A stretch of DNA of 64,000 nucleotides from Streptococcus xiaochunlingii (GTDB lineage Bacteria > Bacillota > Bacilli > Lactobacillales > Streptococcaceae). Each line of letters begins with the position of its first letter. Positions within the stretch are counted from its first letter, which is position 1. Location: positions 23,617 to 87,616 of the forward strand of contig NZ_VFSG01000004.1 in NCBI RefSeq assembly GCF_006385805.1, read 5' to 3'. The notes under the pieces are model-generated. The model was given only the letters and a program-made list of their open reading frames with translations. It searched no databases and was not told where the DNA came from. This document shows positions 56,814 to 64,000 of this stretch, piece by piece. Made by a program: the position numbers and the translations under genes.

Positions 56814-57548
56814 TTATTGCATGGTTAAGCCACCGTCAATTGCGATGACTTGCCCTGTTAGATATTCTTGAGTTGCAAGAAAGACTGCAACATCTGCCAC
56901 TTCTTCTGTATTTCCAAATCGTTTCATTGGAATTTGAGCGAGAGACATTTCTTTAATTTTTTCAGGAAGTCCTTCTGTCATATCAGACTCAATGAAGCCC
57001 GGCGCAATGACATTGACACGGACATTTCTACCAGCTACTTCACGTGCTACAGATTTAGAAAAACCAATCAAACCAGCTTTTGAGGCTGCATAGTTGGCTT
57101 GTCCAACATTTCCTGTCAGACCGACAACACTCGACATGTTAATGATAGCACCTTCACGTGCTTTGGTCATCGGTTTTAAGACTGATTGTGTCATATTAAA
57201 AGCACCAGTCAAATTCACCTTCAAGACTTGCTCGAAATCTTCTTCCGTCAATTTCAACATGAGCTTATCATTGGTAATCCCAGCATTGTTGACAAGGATG
57301 TCTACTGAGCCAAGTGCTTCAATCGCTTCCGCGACCATTCGCTTCGCTTCCCCAGCTTGAGATACATCCCCAGTAACGCAAACTACCTTCACACCGTATG
57401 AGGCAAATTCATCTACTAGGCCTGCTGGGAGCTCTCCACGACTATTTAAGACAATGTTGGCACCTTTTGACGCAAATTTATGCGCAATAGCCAATCCAAT
57501 GCCTCGACTTGAGCCAGTAACAAATACATTTTTATTCTTCAGTTCCAT
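56814..57548 (-). CDS. fabG: 3-oxoacyl-ACP reductase FabG
   Basis: It reduces 3-oxoacyl-ACP with NADPH. The 244-residue short-chain dehydrogenase has the cofactor motif TGSSRGIGLAIAH, LVNNAGIT, and the catalytic Ser and YAASK (NMSSVV and GQANYAASKAG). I start at the ATG 57546-57548 (MELKNKN), because GAGG lies five bases upstream; a GTG two codons earlier sits inside that site. Confidence 0.96.
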   Translation of the reverse strand: MELKNKNVFVTGSSRGIGLAIAHKFASKGANIVLNSRGELPAGLVDEFASYGVKVVCVTGDVSQAGEAKRMVAEAIEALGSVDILVNNAGITNDKLMLKLTEEDFEQVLKVNLTGAFNMTQSVLKPMTKAREGAIINMSSVVGLTGNVGQANYAASKAGLIGFSKSVAREVAGRNVRVNVIAPGFIESDMTEGLPEKIKEMSLAQIPMKRFGNTEEVADVAVFLATQEYLTGQVIAIDGGLTMQ

Positions 57549-57560
57549 AGTCACCTCATC

Positions 57561-58481
57561 TTATTCGTTCAGTAAGGCATCAAGGCTGGCTTGATCCTCA
57601 ACATTTTTCGTTGGAAGAGTTTTATCAATTTTTTTCAAGAAACCAGTCAAAACCTTACCTGGACCAATTTCAATCACTTCATCTACTCCAAACTCTTGAA
57701 TCGTTGCAATCGAATCATAGAAACGAACGGGCTCCATCACCTGGCGAGCTAATAAAGCTTTGATTTCGTCTGATTTCATGATCTTTGCTTCTGTATTCCC
57801 AACCAAAGGCAAGCTAAAGTCCTTAAAAGTGACTTTCTCAAGTTCAGCCGCTAGTTTTTCACTAGCAGAAGCAAGTAAGGCCGTATGGAAAGGACCAGAG
57901 ACATTCAGAGGAATCAACCGCTTTGCCCCTGCTTCTTGTAAGAGTTCAACTGCATAATCCACAGCTTCAACCTCTCCACCAATCACAATTTGGCCAGGAG
58001 TATTGTAGTTAGCTGGTGTTACAACTCCCTTTTCAGAAGCCTGTTGACAGATTTCTTCAATCAAGGCAGGATCAGTATTCATGACAGCTACCATCTTTCC
58101 GCTTCCAGCGGGAGCAGCTGTTTCCATAAATTCCCCCCGCTTAGCTACCAAGGCGACCGCTTCTTCAAAAGAAAGAGCACCTGCAGCAACTAGAGCAGAA
58201 TATTCTCCTAGAGAAAGACCTGCCACAATATCTGGTGTAATCCCTTTTTCTGCCAAGAGACGATAAATAGCCACTGAGGTTGTCAAAATAGCCGGTTGGG
58301 TATAGCGTGTTTGATTGAGCTTTTCTTCGTCAGAATCAATCAATTTTCGTAAATCATAACCCAAAATCTGACTTGCGGTGTTAAAGGTTTCCTTGACAAT
58401 TGGATAGGTTGCATACAAGTCACTAGCCATCCCCAATTTTTGAGCACCTTGACCAGCAAATAAGAAGGCACGTTTTGTCAC
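57561..58481 (-). CDS. fabD: Malonyl-CoA:ACP transacylase FabD
   Basis: It loads malonyl groups onto ACP. The 306-residue protein begins MTKRAFLFAGQGAQKLGMA; the nucleophile S90 lies in GLSLGEYSALV and the catalytic His in GPFHTALL. It lies between fabK and fabG with short gaps. Confidence 0.97.
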   Translation of the reverse strand: MTKRAFLFAGQGAQKLGMASDLYATYPIVKETFNTASQILGYDLRKLIDSDEEKLNQTRYTQPAILTTSVAIYRLLAEKGITPDIVAGLSLGEYSALVAAGALSFEEAVALVAKRGEFMETAAPAGSGKMVAVMNTDPALIEEICQQASEKGVVTPANYNTPGQIVIGGEVEAVDYAVELLQEAGAKRLIPLNVSGPFHTALLASASEKLAAELEKVTFKDFSLPLVGNTEAKIMKSDEIKALLARQVMEPVRFYDSIATIQEFGVDEVIEIGPGKVLTGFLKKIDKTLPTKNVEDQASLDALLNE

Positions 58482-58505
58482 TGTTCTCTTCCTTTCCTTT
58501 ACTTG

Positions 58506-59471
58506 TTAGAATTTCACATCAGCCCAGCGAGCTGCTTCTTTCTGAATCACCTTAGCAGCCCCAAGGTAGATATCTTCCAAGATTTCAGCACAGGTTTCTT
58601 CTTTGCTTACAAGACCCGCAATTTGTCCAGCCATGACAGATCCGTTATCGACATCTCCGTCCACAACAGCATTGCGAAGTGCACCCGCACCAAGTTCTTC
58701 AATTTCTTCTTGGGTCTTCTTACCAGCCAAGAAATCTTTTTCAGCTTGGTTATAGGCAGAAGCCAATTTATTCTTAATCGCACGAACTGGATGTCCAACA
58801 ACTGATGCAGATACCACTGTATCAATGTCCTTAGCTTTCAAGATTTTATTCTTAAAGTTTTGGTGAGCATTTGATTCTTTAGCAACGACAAATCGTGTTC
58901 CCACCTGAACAGCATCTGCTCCAAGCATGAAGACTGCAGCCGCTCCTGCACCATCTGCAACACCACCAGCACCGATAACTGGAATAGAGACCGCTTCGAC
59001 CACTTGGCGAACCAAGGTCATGGTAGTCAATTTACCAATATGCCCACCTGCTTCCATTCCTTCAGCAATGACAGCATCCGCACCTAGTTTTTCCATCAGT
59101 TTTGCTAAAGCTACTGAAGGTACAACCGGAATAACGGTAATGCCTGCTTCATGGAAACGATCCATGTATTTCCCAGGATTCCCTGCACCAGTGGTAACCA
59201 CTTTAACCCCTTCTTCGATAACCAAGTCAACGATGTCATCTGCAAAAGGAGAAAGGAGCATGATATTCACTCCAAAAGGTTTGTCAGTAATGGATTTGAC
59301 ACGATCAATATTCGCTTTGACAACTTCTTTAGGTGCATTTCCTCCACCGATGATCCCAAGACCACCTGCATTGGATACAGCTCCAGCAAGATCTCCATCT
59401 GCTACCCAAGCCATACCACCTTGGAAAATTGGATATTTAATGTTTAATAATTCAGTAATTCGTGTTTGCAT
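58506..59471 (-). CDS. fabK: Enoyl-ACP reductase II FabK
   Basis: The FMN-dependent enoyl-ACP reductase used by streptococci in place of triclosan-sensitive FabI. The 321-residue TIM barrel starts MQTRITELLNIKYPIFQGGMAWV; GGNAPKEVV, GMEAGGHIG and VIGAGGVADG form the FMN site. It is preceded by a FabT operator and a large inverted repeat in the 110-base gap after acpP, so it may head a sub-operon fabK-D-G-F-accB-fabZ-accCDA. Confidence 0.97.
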   Translation of the reverse strand: MQTRITELLNIKYPIFQGGMAWVADGDLAGAVSNAGGLGIIGGGNAPKEVVKANIDRVKSITDKPFGVNIMLLSPFADDIVDLVIEEGVKVVTTGAGNPGKYMDRFHEAGITVIPVVPSVALAKLMEKLGADAVIAEGMEAGGHIGKLTTMTLVRQVVEAVSIPVIGAGGVADGAGAAAVFMLGADAVQVGTRFVVAKESNAHQNFKNKILKAKDIDTVVSASVVGHPVRAIKNKLASAYNQAEKDFLAGKKTQEEIEELGAGALRNAVVDGDVDNGSVMAGQIAGLVSKEETCAEILEDIYLGAAKVIQKEAARWADVKF

Positions 59472-59495
59472 AGTACCTTCCTCATTTTCGCTTAA

Positions 59496-59541
59496 GTAAT
59501 AGTTTGAAAGCGATTCTTTGCTTTGAGCGTCAAACTATTAC
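59496..59541. promoter_or_regulatory. FabT operator region upstream of fabK
   Basis: TTTGAGCGTCAAA (59522-59534) is a perfect TTTGAnnnTCAAA palindrome as bound by FabT. A wider 12-bp inverted repeat pairs 59496-59507 with 59530-59541 and could form a hairpin in the acpP-fabK gap. Confidence 0.82.
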
Positions 59542-59581
59542 CTAAACAAGAGAGAATATCTTTCGATACTCTCATCCATTA

Positions 59582-59806
59582 TTATTTAGTTTTTTCTTCT
59601 ACGTAAGCAACAAGGTCACCTACAGTAGACAATCCTTCTTCAGTTTCAATTTGAATGTCGAATGCATCTTCAATTTCTGAAATCACTTGGAACAAATCCA
59701 ATGAATCAGCTTCAAGATCTTCAAAAGTAGACTCAAGAGTTACTTCTGATGGTTCTTTACCAAGTTCTTCAACGATAATTTCTTGTACTTTTTCAAATAC
59801 TGCCAT
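59582..59806 (-). CDS. acpP: Acyl carrier protein
   Basis: A 74-residue acidic carrier. The phosphopantetheine Ser is S35 in EADSLDLFQ. It shuttles all acyl intermediates between the Fab enzymes; acyl-ACP is also the known co-repressor of FabT. It lies between fabH and fabK with a GGAGGCC ribosome site. Confidence 0.97.
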   Translation of the reverse strand: MAVFEKVQEIIVEELGKEPSEVTLESTFEDLEADSLDLFQVISEIEDAFDIQIETEEGLSTVGDLVAYVEEKTK

Positions 59807-59861
59807 GATTGGCCTCCTTAAAATAATAAAAAATTTTTAAAATGTGTTACCACATGTTTAA

Positions 59862-60836
59862 CTAGATTGTAACAAGAAGTGAGCCCCATGTCAAACCTCC
59901 ACCAAATCCAGACAGAAGAATTGTTTGACTTCCATCCAATTTGATCAGTCCTTGGTCAACACACTCCGATAATAAAATTGGAATACTTGCGGCACTCGTG
60001 TTACCATATTCCATCATGTTTGCAGGAAGTTTTTCTCTATCAACCCCGATTTTCTTAGCCATTTTATCTAAGATCCGGTCATTTGCTTGGTGCAGAAGAA
60101 AATAATCAATCTCTTCAACAGGCACTGGAGCATCTGCTAACGTATTTTTAATACTCTTAGCCACATCCCGAATGGCAAAATCAAAGACTGCTCTTCCATC
60201 CATTGACAAATATTTTTTATCTTCTTCCTTATCAGAATATGGTGAAGATAAACCAACAGATGATGATTGAAGAACTTCTCCACGGGAACCATCAGAAAAT
60301 AAACTTTCAGCTAAAAAAGTTTGTTGTTCGGAAGCTTCCAATAAAACACCGCCAGCACCATCCCCAAATAGGACCGCTGTTGTCCGATCTTCCCAATCAA
60401 TCACTTTCGATAAGGTTTCACTTCCGATAACGATTCCTCGTTTGTACTGACCAGACCGAAGCAACTTTTCAGCAGTCGCAAGCGCAAAGACAAATCCACT
60501 ACAAGCTGCTGTCAAATCAAAAACAAAAGCTTTAGAGGCCCCAATTTTAGCTTGAACACGAGCTGCAGTGGATGGCATCATGGAATCGGGCGAAATCGTT
60601 GCAACAATAATAAAATCCAACTGATCCGCTTGTAAACCACTTTTTTCAAGCAAGCGTCGAGCCACTTCCGTAGCTAAATCGCTGGTTGATTCTGATTGAG
60701 TAATATGACGCTTCCGAATTCCTGTCCGACTAGCAATCCACTCATCGCTGGTATCCATCCGTTCAGAAAGATCCTGATTAGAAATCACTTGGCTTGGCGC
60801 ATAATGGGCTACCTGACTAATTTTTGCAAAAGTCAT
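59862..60836 (-). CDS. fabH: 3-oxoacyl-ACP synthase III FabH
   Basis: It starts fatty acid synthesis by condensing acetyl-CoA with malonyl-ACP. The 324-residue enzyme has C112 (TAACSGF), the His in LLHQANDRI and Asn in YGNTSAA. Its start overlaps the fabT stop by one base (TAATG), so repressor and initiator enzyme are coupled. Confidence 0.97.
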   Translation of the reverse strand: MTFAKISQVAHYAPSQVISNQDLSERMDTSDEWIASRTGIRKRHITQSESTSDLATEVARRLLEKSGLQADQLDFIIVATISPDSMMPSTAARVQAKIGASKAFVFDLTAACSGFVFALATAEKLLRSGQYKRGIVIGSETLSKVIDWEDRTTAVLFGDGAGGVLLEASEQQTFLAESLFSDGSRGEVLQSSSVGLSSPYSDKEEDKKYLSMDGRAVFDFAIRDVAKSIKNTLADAPVPVEEIDYFLLHQANDRILDKMAKKIGVDREKLPANMMEYGNTSAASIPILLSECVDQGLIKLDGSQTILLSGFGGGLTWGSLLVTI

Positions 60837-61270
60837 TATTTCAACTCCTCCAAGAAACGATAAAGATTCTGCAACCCTTTTTGCATCACTTTCCGTTCAT
60901 CTGGAGACATCCCATCAATAATTTGATTGACCATCCGCTTGTGAAATTGTTGGTGAAGCCGATACAAGAGCTTGCCTCTTTTGGTCAAACTCAAATGGAC
61001 AACCCGACGATCGACTTCAGATCTGGTTCGTTCAATATAACCTTTTCGTTCAAGATTATTTAAACTGGTAGTGACTGTACCTAACGTTACCATTAACGAA
61101 CGCGAAATATCACTTGGAGTTGCGTTTGGTGTTGAGCCGATGACATCTATTGTGTGCATTTCCTTGATGGAAACATCATTAAATCGACTGCTACGTAAAC
61201 TAGTTTCTTCGATGACTAATACGTTGTTAAAAATGGATGTAAGGTAATCATTGACTAGTTGAAAATTCAA
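60836..61270 (-). CDS. fabT: MarR-family fatty acid synthesis repressor FabT, UUG start
   Basis: FabT represses the fab genes, most strongly when bound to long-chain acyl-ACP. The 144-residue MarR protein has a winged helix (about residues 30-100, including [21 protein letters not shown]). A TTG at 61268-61270 follows AGGGGG by eight bases and gives [16 protein letters not shown], aligning from the first residue with the pneumococcal protein as I recall it. A GTG three codons upstream lies inside the ribosome site. The gene is preceded by its own operator. Confidence 0.95.
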   Translation of the reverse strand: MNFQLVNDYLTSIFNNVLVIEETSLRSSRFNDVSIKEMHTIDVIGSTPNATPSDISRSLMVTLGTVTTSLNNLERKGYIERTRSEVDRRVVHLSLTKRGKLLYRLHQQFHKRMVNQIIDGMSPDERKVMQKGLQNLYRFLEELK

Positions 61271-61292
61271 AAACCACACCCCCTATTCATTA

Positions 61293-61307
61293 CTTTGATA
61301 ATCGAAT
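61293..61307. promoter_or_regulatory. FabT operator at the fabT promoter
   Basis: TTTGATAATCGAA fits TTTGAnnnTCAAA with one mismatch and touches the -10 box of fabT, consistent with autorepression. Confidence 0.78.
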
Positions 61308-61334
61308 TTTATCAAAAATCAAACCAAATAGCAA
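61306..61334 (-). promoter_or_regulatory. Promoter of fabT-fabH-acpP
   Basis: On the minus strand TTGCTA (61329-61334), a 17-base spacer and TAAAAT (61306-61311). Confidence 0.82.
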
Positions 61335-61368
61335 GCCTCAGCAATAAAAACATAAAAATTTTACGTTT

Positions 61369-62160
61369 TTATTTTCCTTGGAATTTTGGGCGCCGACGCT
61401 CTGAATAGGCAATAACTCCTTCTTTAAAGTCTTCCTTTAGAGAAAGATTTCTTTGCAATCGCAACTCAATTTCAGCATAACGATCCCAGTCAGTCAGCAT
61501 GCTAGACCAAGCCAACTCTTTAATCGCAGCAAAAGAATTGTCTGAGCTACGTCTTAACTTCATGAGTAGTTGGTTGACAGTCTTGTCTAATTTTTCTACT
61601 TCAGAAACCTTGTACACAACGCCATATTCCAGAGCCTTTTCAGCACCTAATGGTTCACCAGTCATTGCTAACTGAGTTGCTCTAGTCAAACCAATGGCTC
61701 TTCCTAAAAGGAATAGACCACCAGCATCGGGAGCCAAACCGACCCCAACAAAGGCTTGAATAAACTTGGCTTTATCAGAAGCAACACAAAAGTCCGCCGC
61801 TACTGCCATATTAGCAGTTGCTCCTGCAACCGCACCATCTGCAACCATAATCACTGGTTTTGGAATTTGCTTCATTTTTTTAGAGATTTGATTGACCAAT
61901 TCCGCAATTTGCGTTAACGAATCGATATCATCAGCATCAACAGCCCGTTTCATCTCAGCTAAATCACCACCAACTGAAAAAACCTTGCCGACTGCTTTAA
62001 ATAAAATAAAACGAACATCTGGATTCTTCTCAGCTAATTCTAATGCTTCAAGGATTTCCTGACACATTGGAATGTTAAAACCATTTGAAACCTCTGGTCT
62101 ATTTAAAATAATAGATGCGAGATCCTCTTCTACAGAATAAATAATCGTTTCGAACACCAT
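61369..62160 (-). CDS. fabM: Trans-2-decenoyl-ACP isomerase FabM
   Basis: FabM shifts the double bond of trans-2-decenoyl-ACP to cis-3, the step that creates unsaturated fatty acids in streptococci. The 263-residue crotonase-fold protein reads [32 protein letters not shown] and [17 protein letters not shown] (oxyanion hole), ending [20 protein letters not shown] precedes the ATG. It has its own promoter (TTACTT, 16 bases, TAAAAT near 62230) and no TTTGAnnnTCAAA site in it, which fits its known independence from FabT. Confidence 0.95.
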   Translation of the reverse strand: MVFETIIYSVEEDLASIILNRPEVSNGFNIPMCQEILEALELAEKNPDVRFILFKAVGKVFSVGGDLAEMKRAVDADDIDSLTQIAELVNQISKKMKQIPKPVIMVADGAVAGATANMAVAADFCVASDKAKFIQAFVGVGLAPDAGGLFLLGRAIGLTRATQLAMTGEPLGAEKALEYGVVYKVSEVEKLDKTVNQLLMKLRRSSDNSFAAIKELAWSSMLTDWDRYAEIELRLQRNLSLKEDFKEGVIAYSERRRPKFQGK

Positions 62161-62316
62161 AAGCCACCTCTTTACTAATTAGCCATTCAAATTGTTTGAT
62201 AGTTGAACTTATTTATTTTTATATTATTTTAGCACAACTACTTTGAGAAGTAAATTACATTTTCATAACAAAGTGTCTCACCCGAAAAACTCGCTTGATA
62301 ACAGTACTTTTTTAGA

Positions 62317-62345
62317 TTGTAACCAAGCCTTATCTTTGGTATAAT
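62317..62345 (+). promoter_or_regulatory. Promoter of the aspartokinase gene
   Basis: TTGTAA (62317-62322), a 17-base spacer and TATAAT (62340-62345) with TG extension. Confidence 0.85.
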
Positions 62346-62373
62346 TTAAAGTAAGTTTTGTAAAGGAGTCCAC

Positions 62374-63723
62374 ATGAAAGTAGTTAAATTTGGTGGTAGT
62401 TCGTTAGCATCTGCTACCCAGCTAGAAAAAGTATTCAATATTGTTAAAGAAGATGAAACCCGTCAATACGTGGTCGTTTCTGCTCCAGGGAAACGCAATG
62501 CTGAGGACACAAAAGTCACAGATGCCCTCATCAAGTATTATAAAGAATATACCAACGGAAAAGATACGAACCAAAGTCAAGAATGGATTATCAATCGCTA
62601 TCGTTCCATTACAGAGGAGTTAGACTTAGACGAGGAAATTATCGAAGAGATTGCTAGAGATATCAAATCCCTTGCAACACTTCCCAAGTCCGATAATACC
62701 TTCTTATATGATACCTTCTTAGCAGCTGGAGAGAACAACAATGCAAAACTCATTGCAGCTTACTTTGTAAAAAAGGGTTTAGAAGCAAAATATATCCATC
62801 CAAAAGATGCAGGTATCTTTGTAACAAGTGAACCTTGCAATGCCCGCATTCTCCCTTCTAGTTACGATAAGATTGAAGAACTGAGAAATCATAATGAAAT
62901 TTTAGTGATCCCTGGATTCTTTGGAATTACTAAAGAAGGACAAGTCTGTACTTTTTCTAGAGGTGGTTCTGATATTACAGGATCTATTATTGCAGCGGGA
63001 GTTAAAGCAGATCTCTACGAGAACTTTACAGACGTCGATGGTATTTTTGCAGCTCACCCAGGCATTATCAAACAGCCACATTCTATTCCTGAATTAACCT
63101 ATAAAGAAATGCGGGAATTAGCCTATGCTGGCTTTAGTGTCCTCCATGATGAAGCACTTGTTCCTGCATATCGTGGAAAGATTCCAATGGTGATCAAGAA
63201 CACCAACAATCCAAAACATCCAGGTACGAAGATTGTGCTGAACCATACCGATGAAAATGTTAAAGTCGTTGGGATTGCAGGAGACTCTGGATTTGTCAGC
63301 ATTAATACCACCAAATACCTGATGAATAGAGAAGTCGGTTTTGGTAGAAAATTATTACAAATTTTAGAAGACTTGAACATCAGTTGGGATCACATGCCAA
63401 CTGGTATTGACGATTTATCTGTCATTCTCCGTTCGAAAGAATTAACACCAATTAAAGAACAAGAAATTTTAAAACATCTAATCCAAGATTTACAAGTAGA
63501 TTATGCCGAAATTGAACATGATCTTTCCATTATTATGATTGTTGGAGAGAATATGAAAAATCAAATTGGTGTAACAGCTACAGCCACAAAGGCTTTATCA
63601 GAAAATAACATTAATATCCAAATGATTTCTCAAGGATCCAGCGAAGTTTCCATCATGTTTGTCGTAAATCAAGAACAAGAAAAACAGGCTATTAAAGCTC
63701 TATACAATGTATTCTTTAACTAA
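62374..63723 (+). CDS. lysC: Aspartate kinase
   Basis: It phosphorylates aspartate, opening the route to lysine/diaminopimelate, threonine and methionine; streptococci need it mainly for threonine, methionine and wall lysine. The 449-residue protein starts MKVVKFGGSSLASATQLEKV (kinase signature), has FSRGGSDITGSIIAAGVKADLYENFTDVDG (Asp/ATP site), and two ACT domains from about residue 305 to the end (VGIAGDSGFVSINTTK and IMIVGENMKNQIGVTATATKA). AAAGGAGTCCAC precedes the ATG. The isozyme name (lysC or other) is by habit; regulation by an end product cannot be read. Confidence 0.94.
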   Translation: MKVVKFGGSSLASATQLEKVFNIVKEDETRQYVVVSAPGKRNAEDTKVTDALIKYYKEYTNGKDTNQSQEWIINRYRSITEELDLDEEIIEEIARDIKSLATLPKSDNTFLYDTFLAAGENNNAKLIAAYFVKKGLEAKYIHPKDAGIFVTSEPCNARILPSSYDKIEELRNHNEILVIPGFFGITKEGQVCTFSRGGSDITGSIIAAGVKADLYENFTDVDGIFAAHPGIIKQPHSIPELTYKEMRELAYAGFSVLHDEALVPAYRGKIPMVIKNTNNPKHPGTKIVLNHTDENVKVVGIAGDSGFVSINTTKYLMNREVGFGRKLLQILEDLNISWDHMPTGIDDLSVILRSKELTPIKEQEILKHLIQDLQVDYAEIEHDLSIIMIVGENMKNQIGVTATATKALSENNINIQMISQGSSEVSIMFVVNQEQEKQAIKALYNVFFN

Positions 63724-63750
63724 GAAAAAGGTTCGAAAGAACCTTTTTCT
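63723..63750 (+). terminator. Terminator of the aspartokinase gene
   Basis: A perfect 12-bp stem (63723-63734 with 63739-63750), GAAA loop, ending in a T-run. Confidence 0.92.
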
Positions 63751-63771
63751 ACTTTTTTAATAAAGAGAAAT

Positions 63772-63789
63772 AAAAAAACCCTTTCGGGT
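63772..63789 (-). terminator. Terminator of the rRNA-tRNA-Asn operon
   Basis: On the minus strand ACCC, loop GAAA, GGGT, then TTTTTTT. The stem is short (4-5 bp), but the T-run is long and its place directly after the tRNA fits. Confidence 0.75.
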
Positions 63790-63794
63790 ACTGA

Positions 63795-63868
63795 CTCCGC
63801 CAGTAGGACTCGAACCTACGACATCATGATTAACAGTCATGCGCTACTACCAACTGAGCTATGGCGGA
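63795..63868 (-). tRNA. tRNA-Asn (GTT)
   Basis: A 74-base cloverleaf: acceptor TCCGCCA/TGGCGGA, D-arm AGTTGGTAG, anticodon stem CATGA/TCATG with loop CTGTTAA (anticodon GTT), T-arm GGTTCGAGTCC. The CCA is not encoded. It follows the 5S rRNA at once, the common streptococcal arrangement. Confidence 0.96.
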
Positions 63869-63874
63869 AAAAAG

Positions 63875-63989
63875 CTAAGCGACTACCATATCTCACAGGG
63901 GGCAACCCCCAACTACTTCCGGCGTTCTAGGGCTTAACTTCTGTGTTCGGCATGGGTACAGGTGTATCTCCTAGGCTATCGTCACTTAA
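63875..63989 (-). rRNA. rrf: 5S ribosomal RNA
   Basis: On the minus strand the segment begins TTAAGTGACGATAGCC, contains CACCTGTACCCATGCCGAAC and AGAAGTTAAGC, and ends GGTAGTCGCTTAG, which pairs with the 5' end. The full 5S of about 115 bases is present; the 23S and 16S genes lie to the right of the window. Confidence 0.95.
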
Positions 63990-64000
63990 CTCTGAATGAT

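Noticed and set aside
1..64000. Search for CRISPR arrays, insertion sequences, prophage genes, toxin-antitoxin pairs and bacteriocin clusters
   Set aside because: No regularly spaced repeats, transposase or integrase motifs, or such gene pairs were seen in the window.

Overview
The window is a chromosomal segment of a low-GC Gram-positive bacterium, almost certainly a Streptococcus of the Mitis/Sanguinis/Parasanguinis type. The gene content and order (recU-pbp1a, nadE-pncB, the rsmH-ftsL-pbp2X-mraY cluster, ccrZ-trmB-rimP-nusA-ylxR-L7Ae-infB-rbfA, tsaE-GNAT-LCP, the FabK-type fatty acid cluster headed by fabM-fabT, manLMN-DUF956, T-box leaders) are streptococcal, and many proteins read almost like pneumococcal ones. 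The species cannot be fixed from sequence reading alone. I see no prophage, insertion sequence or CRISPR array.

Layout. 1-3.3 kb: end of a YpsA-like gene, then recU-pbp1a. 3.3-12.3 kb (minus): pepC, an acetyltransferase, pncB-nadE (NAD salvage), a small membrane protein with trxB, an amino-acid ABC importer and a DEAD-box helicase. 12.4-17.0 kb (minus): mraY, pbp2X, ftsL, rsmH, i.e. septal wall synthesis, with a small membrane protein divergent from rsmH. 17.4-21.3 kb (minus): DUF896, glyS, glyQ behind a glycine T-box; the glyQ start region is duplicated around a 118-bp insert. 21.3-25.8 kb: a 1500-residue cell-envelope subtilase that has no LPXTG signal. 26-30.6 kb (minus): aldo/keto reductase, small membrane protein, nagA with a NagR-type operator, a strongly folded intergenic element, and a Na/Pi cotransporter. 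30.7-39.5 kb (minus): the translation/transcription cluster rimP-nusA-ylxR-L7Ae-infB-rbfA, then trmB, ccrZ and ecsAB; rimP seems to start at AUC. 39.6-46.5 kb: HIT protein, LCP wall-polymer ligase, tsaE, purine permease, HAD phosphatase, adhP. 46.5-51.5 kb (plus): mannose/glucose PTS, DUF956, T-box-controlled serS. 51.6-62.2 kb (minus): 13 genes of type II fatty acid synthesis with the FabT repressor. 62.4-64 kb: aspartokinase (plus), then tRNA-Asn and 5S rRNA (minus), the 3' end of an rRNA operon whose 16S and 23S lie beyond the right edge.

How it works together. This is mostly housekeeping: wall growth and division, translation, membrane lipid supply, sugar uptake, NAD and amino-acid metabolism. 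The interest is mainly in the control sequences: two T-boxes, FabT boxes, cre-like sites in the man and adhP promoters, a dre site at nagA, near-leaderless divergent promoters at rsmH, an apparent non-canonical start in rimP, a UUG start in fabT, and two compact multi-hairpin elements (20851-20968 and 28654-28783) that are not explained by the flanking genes.
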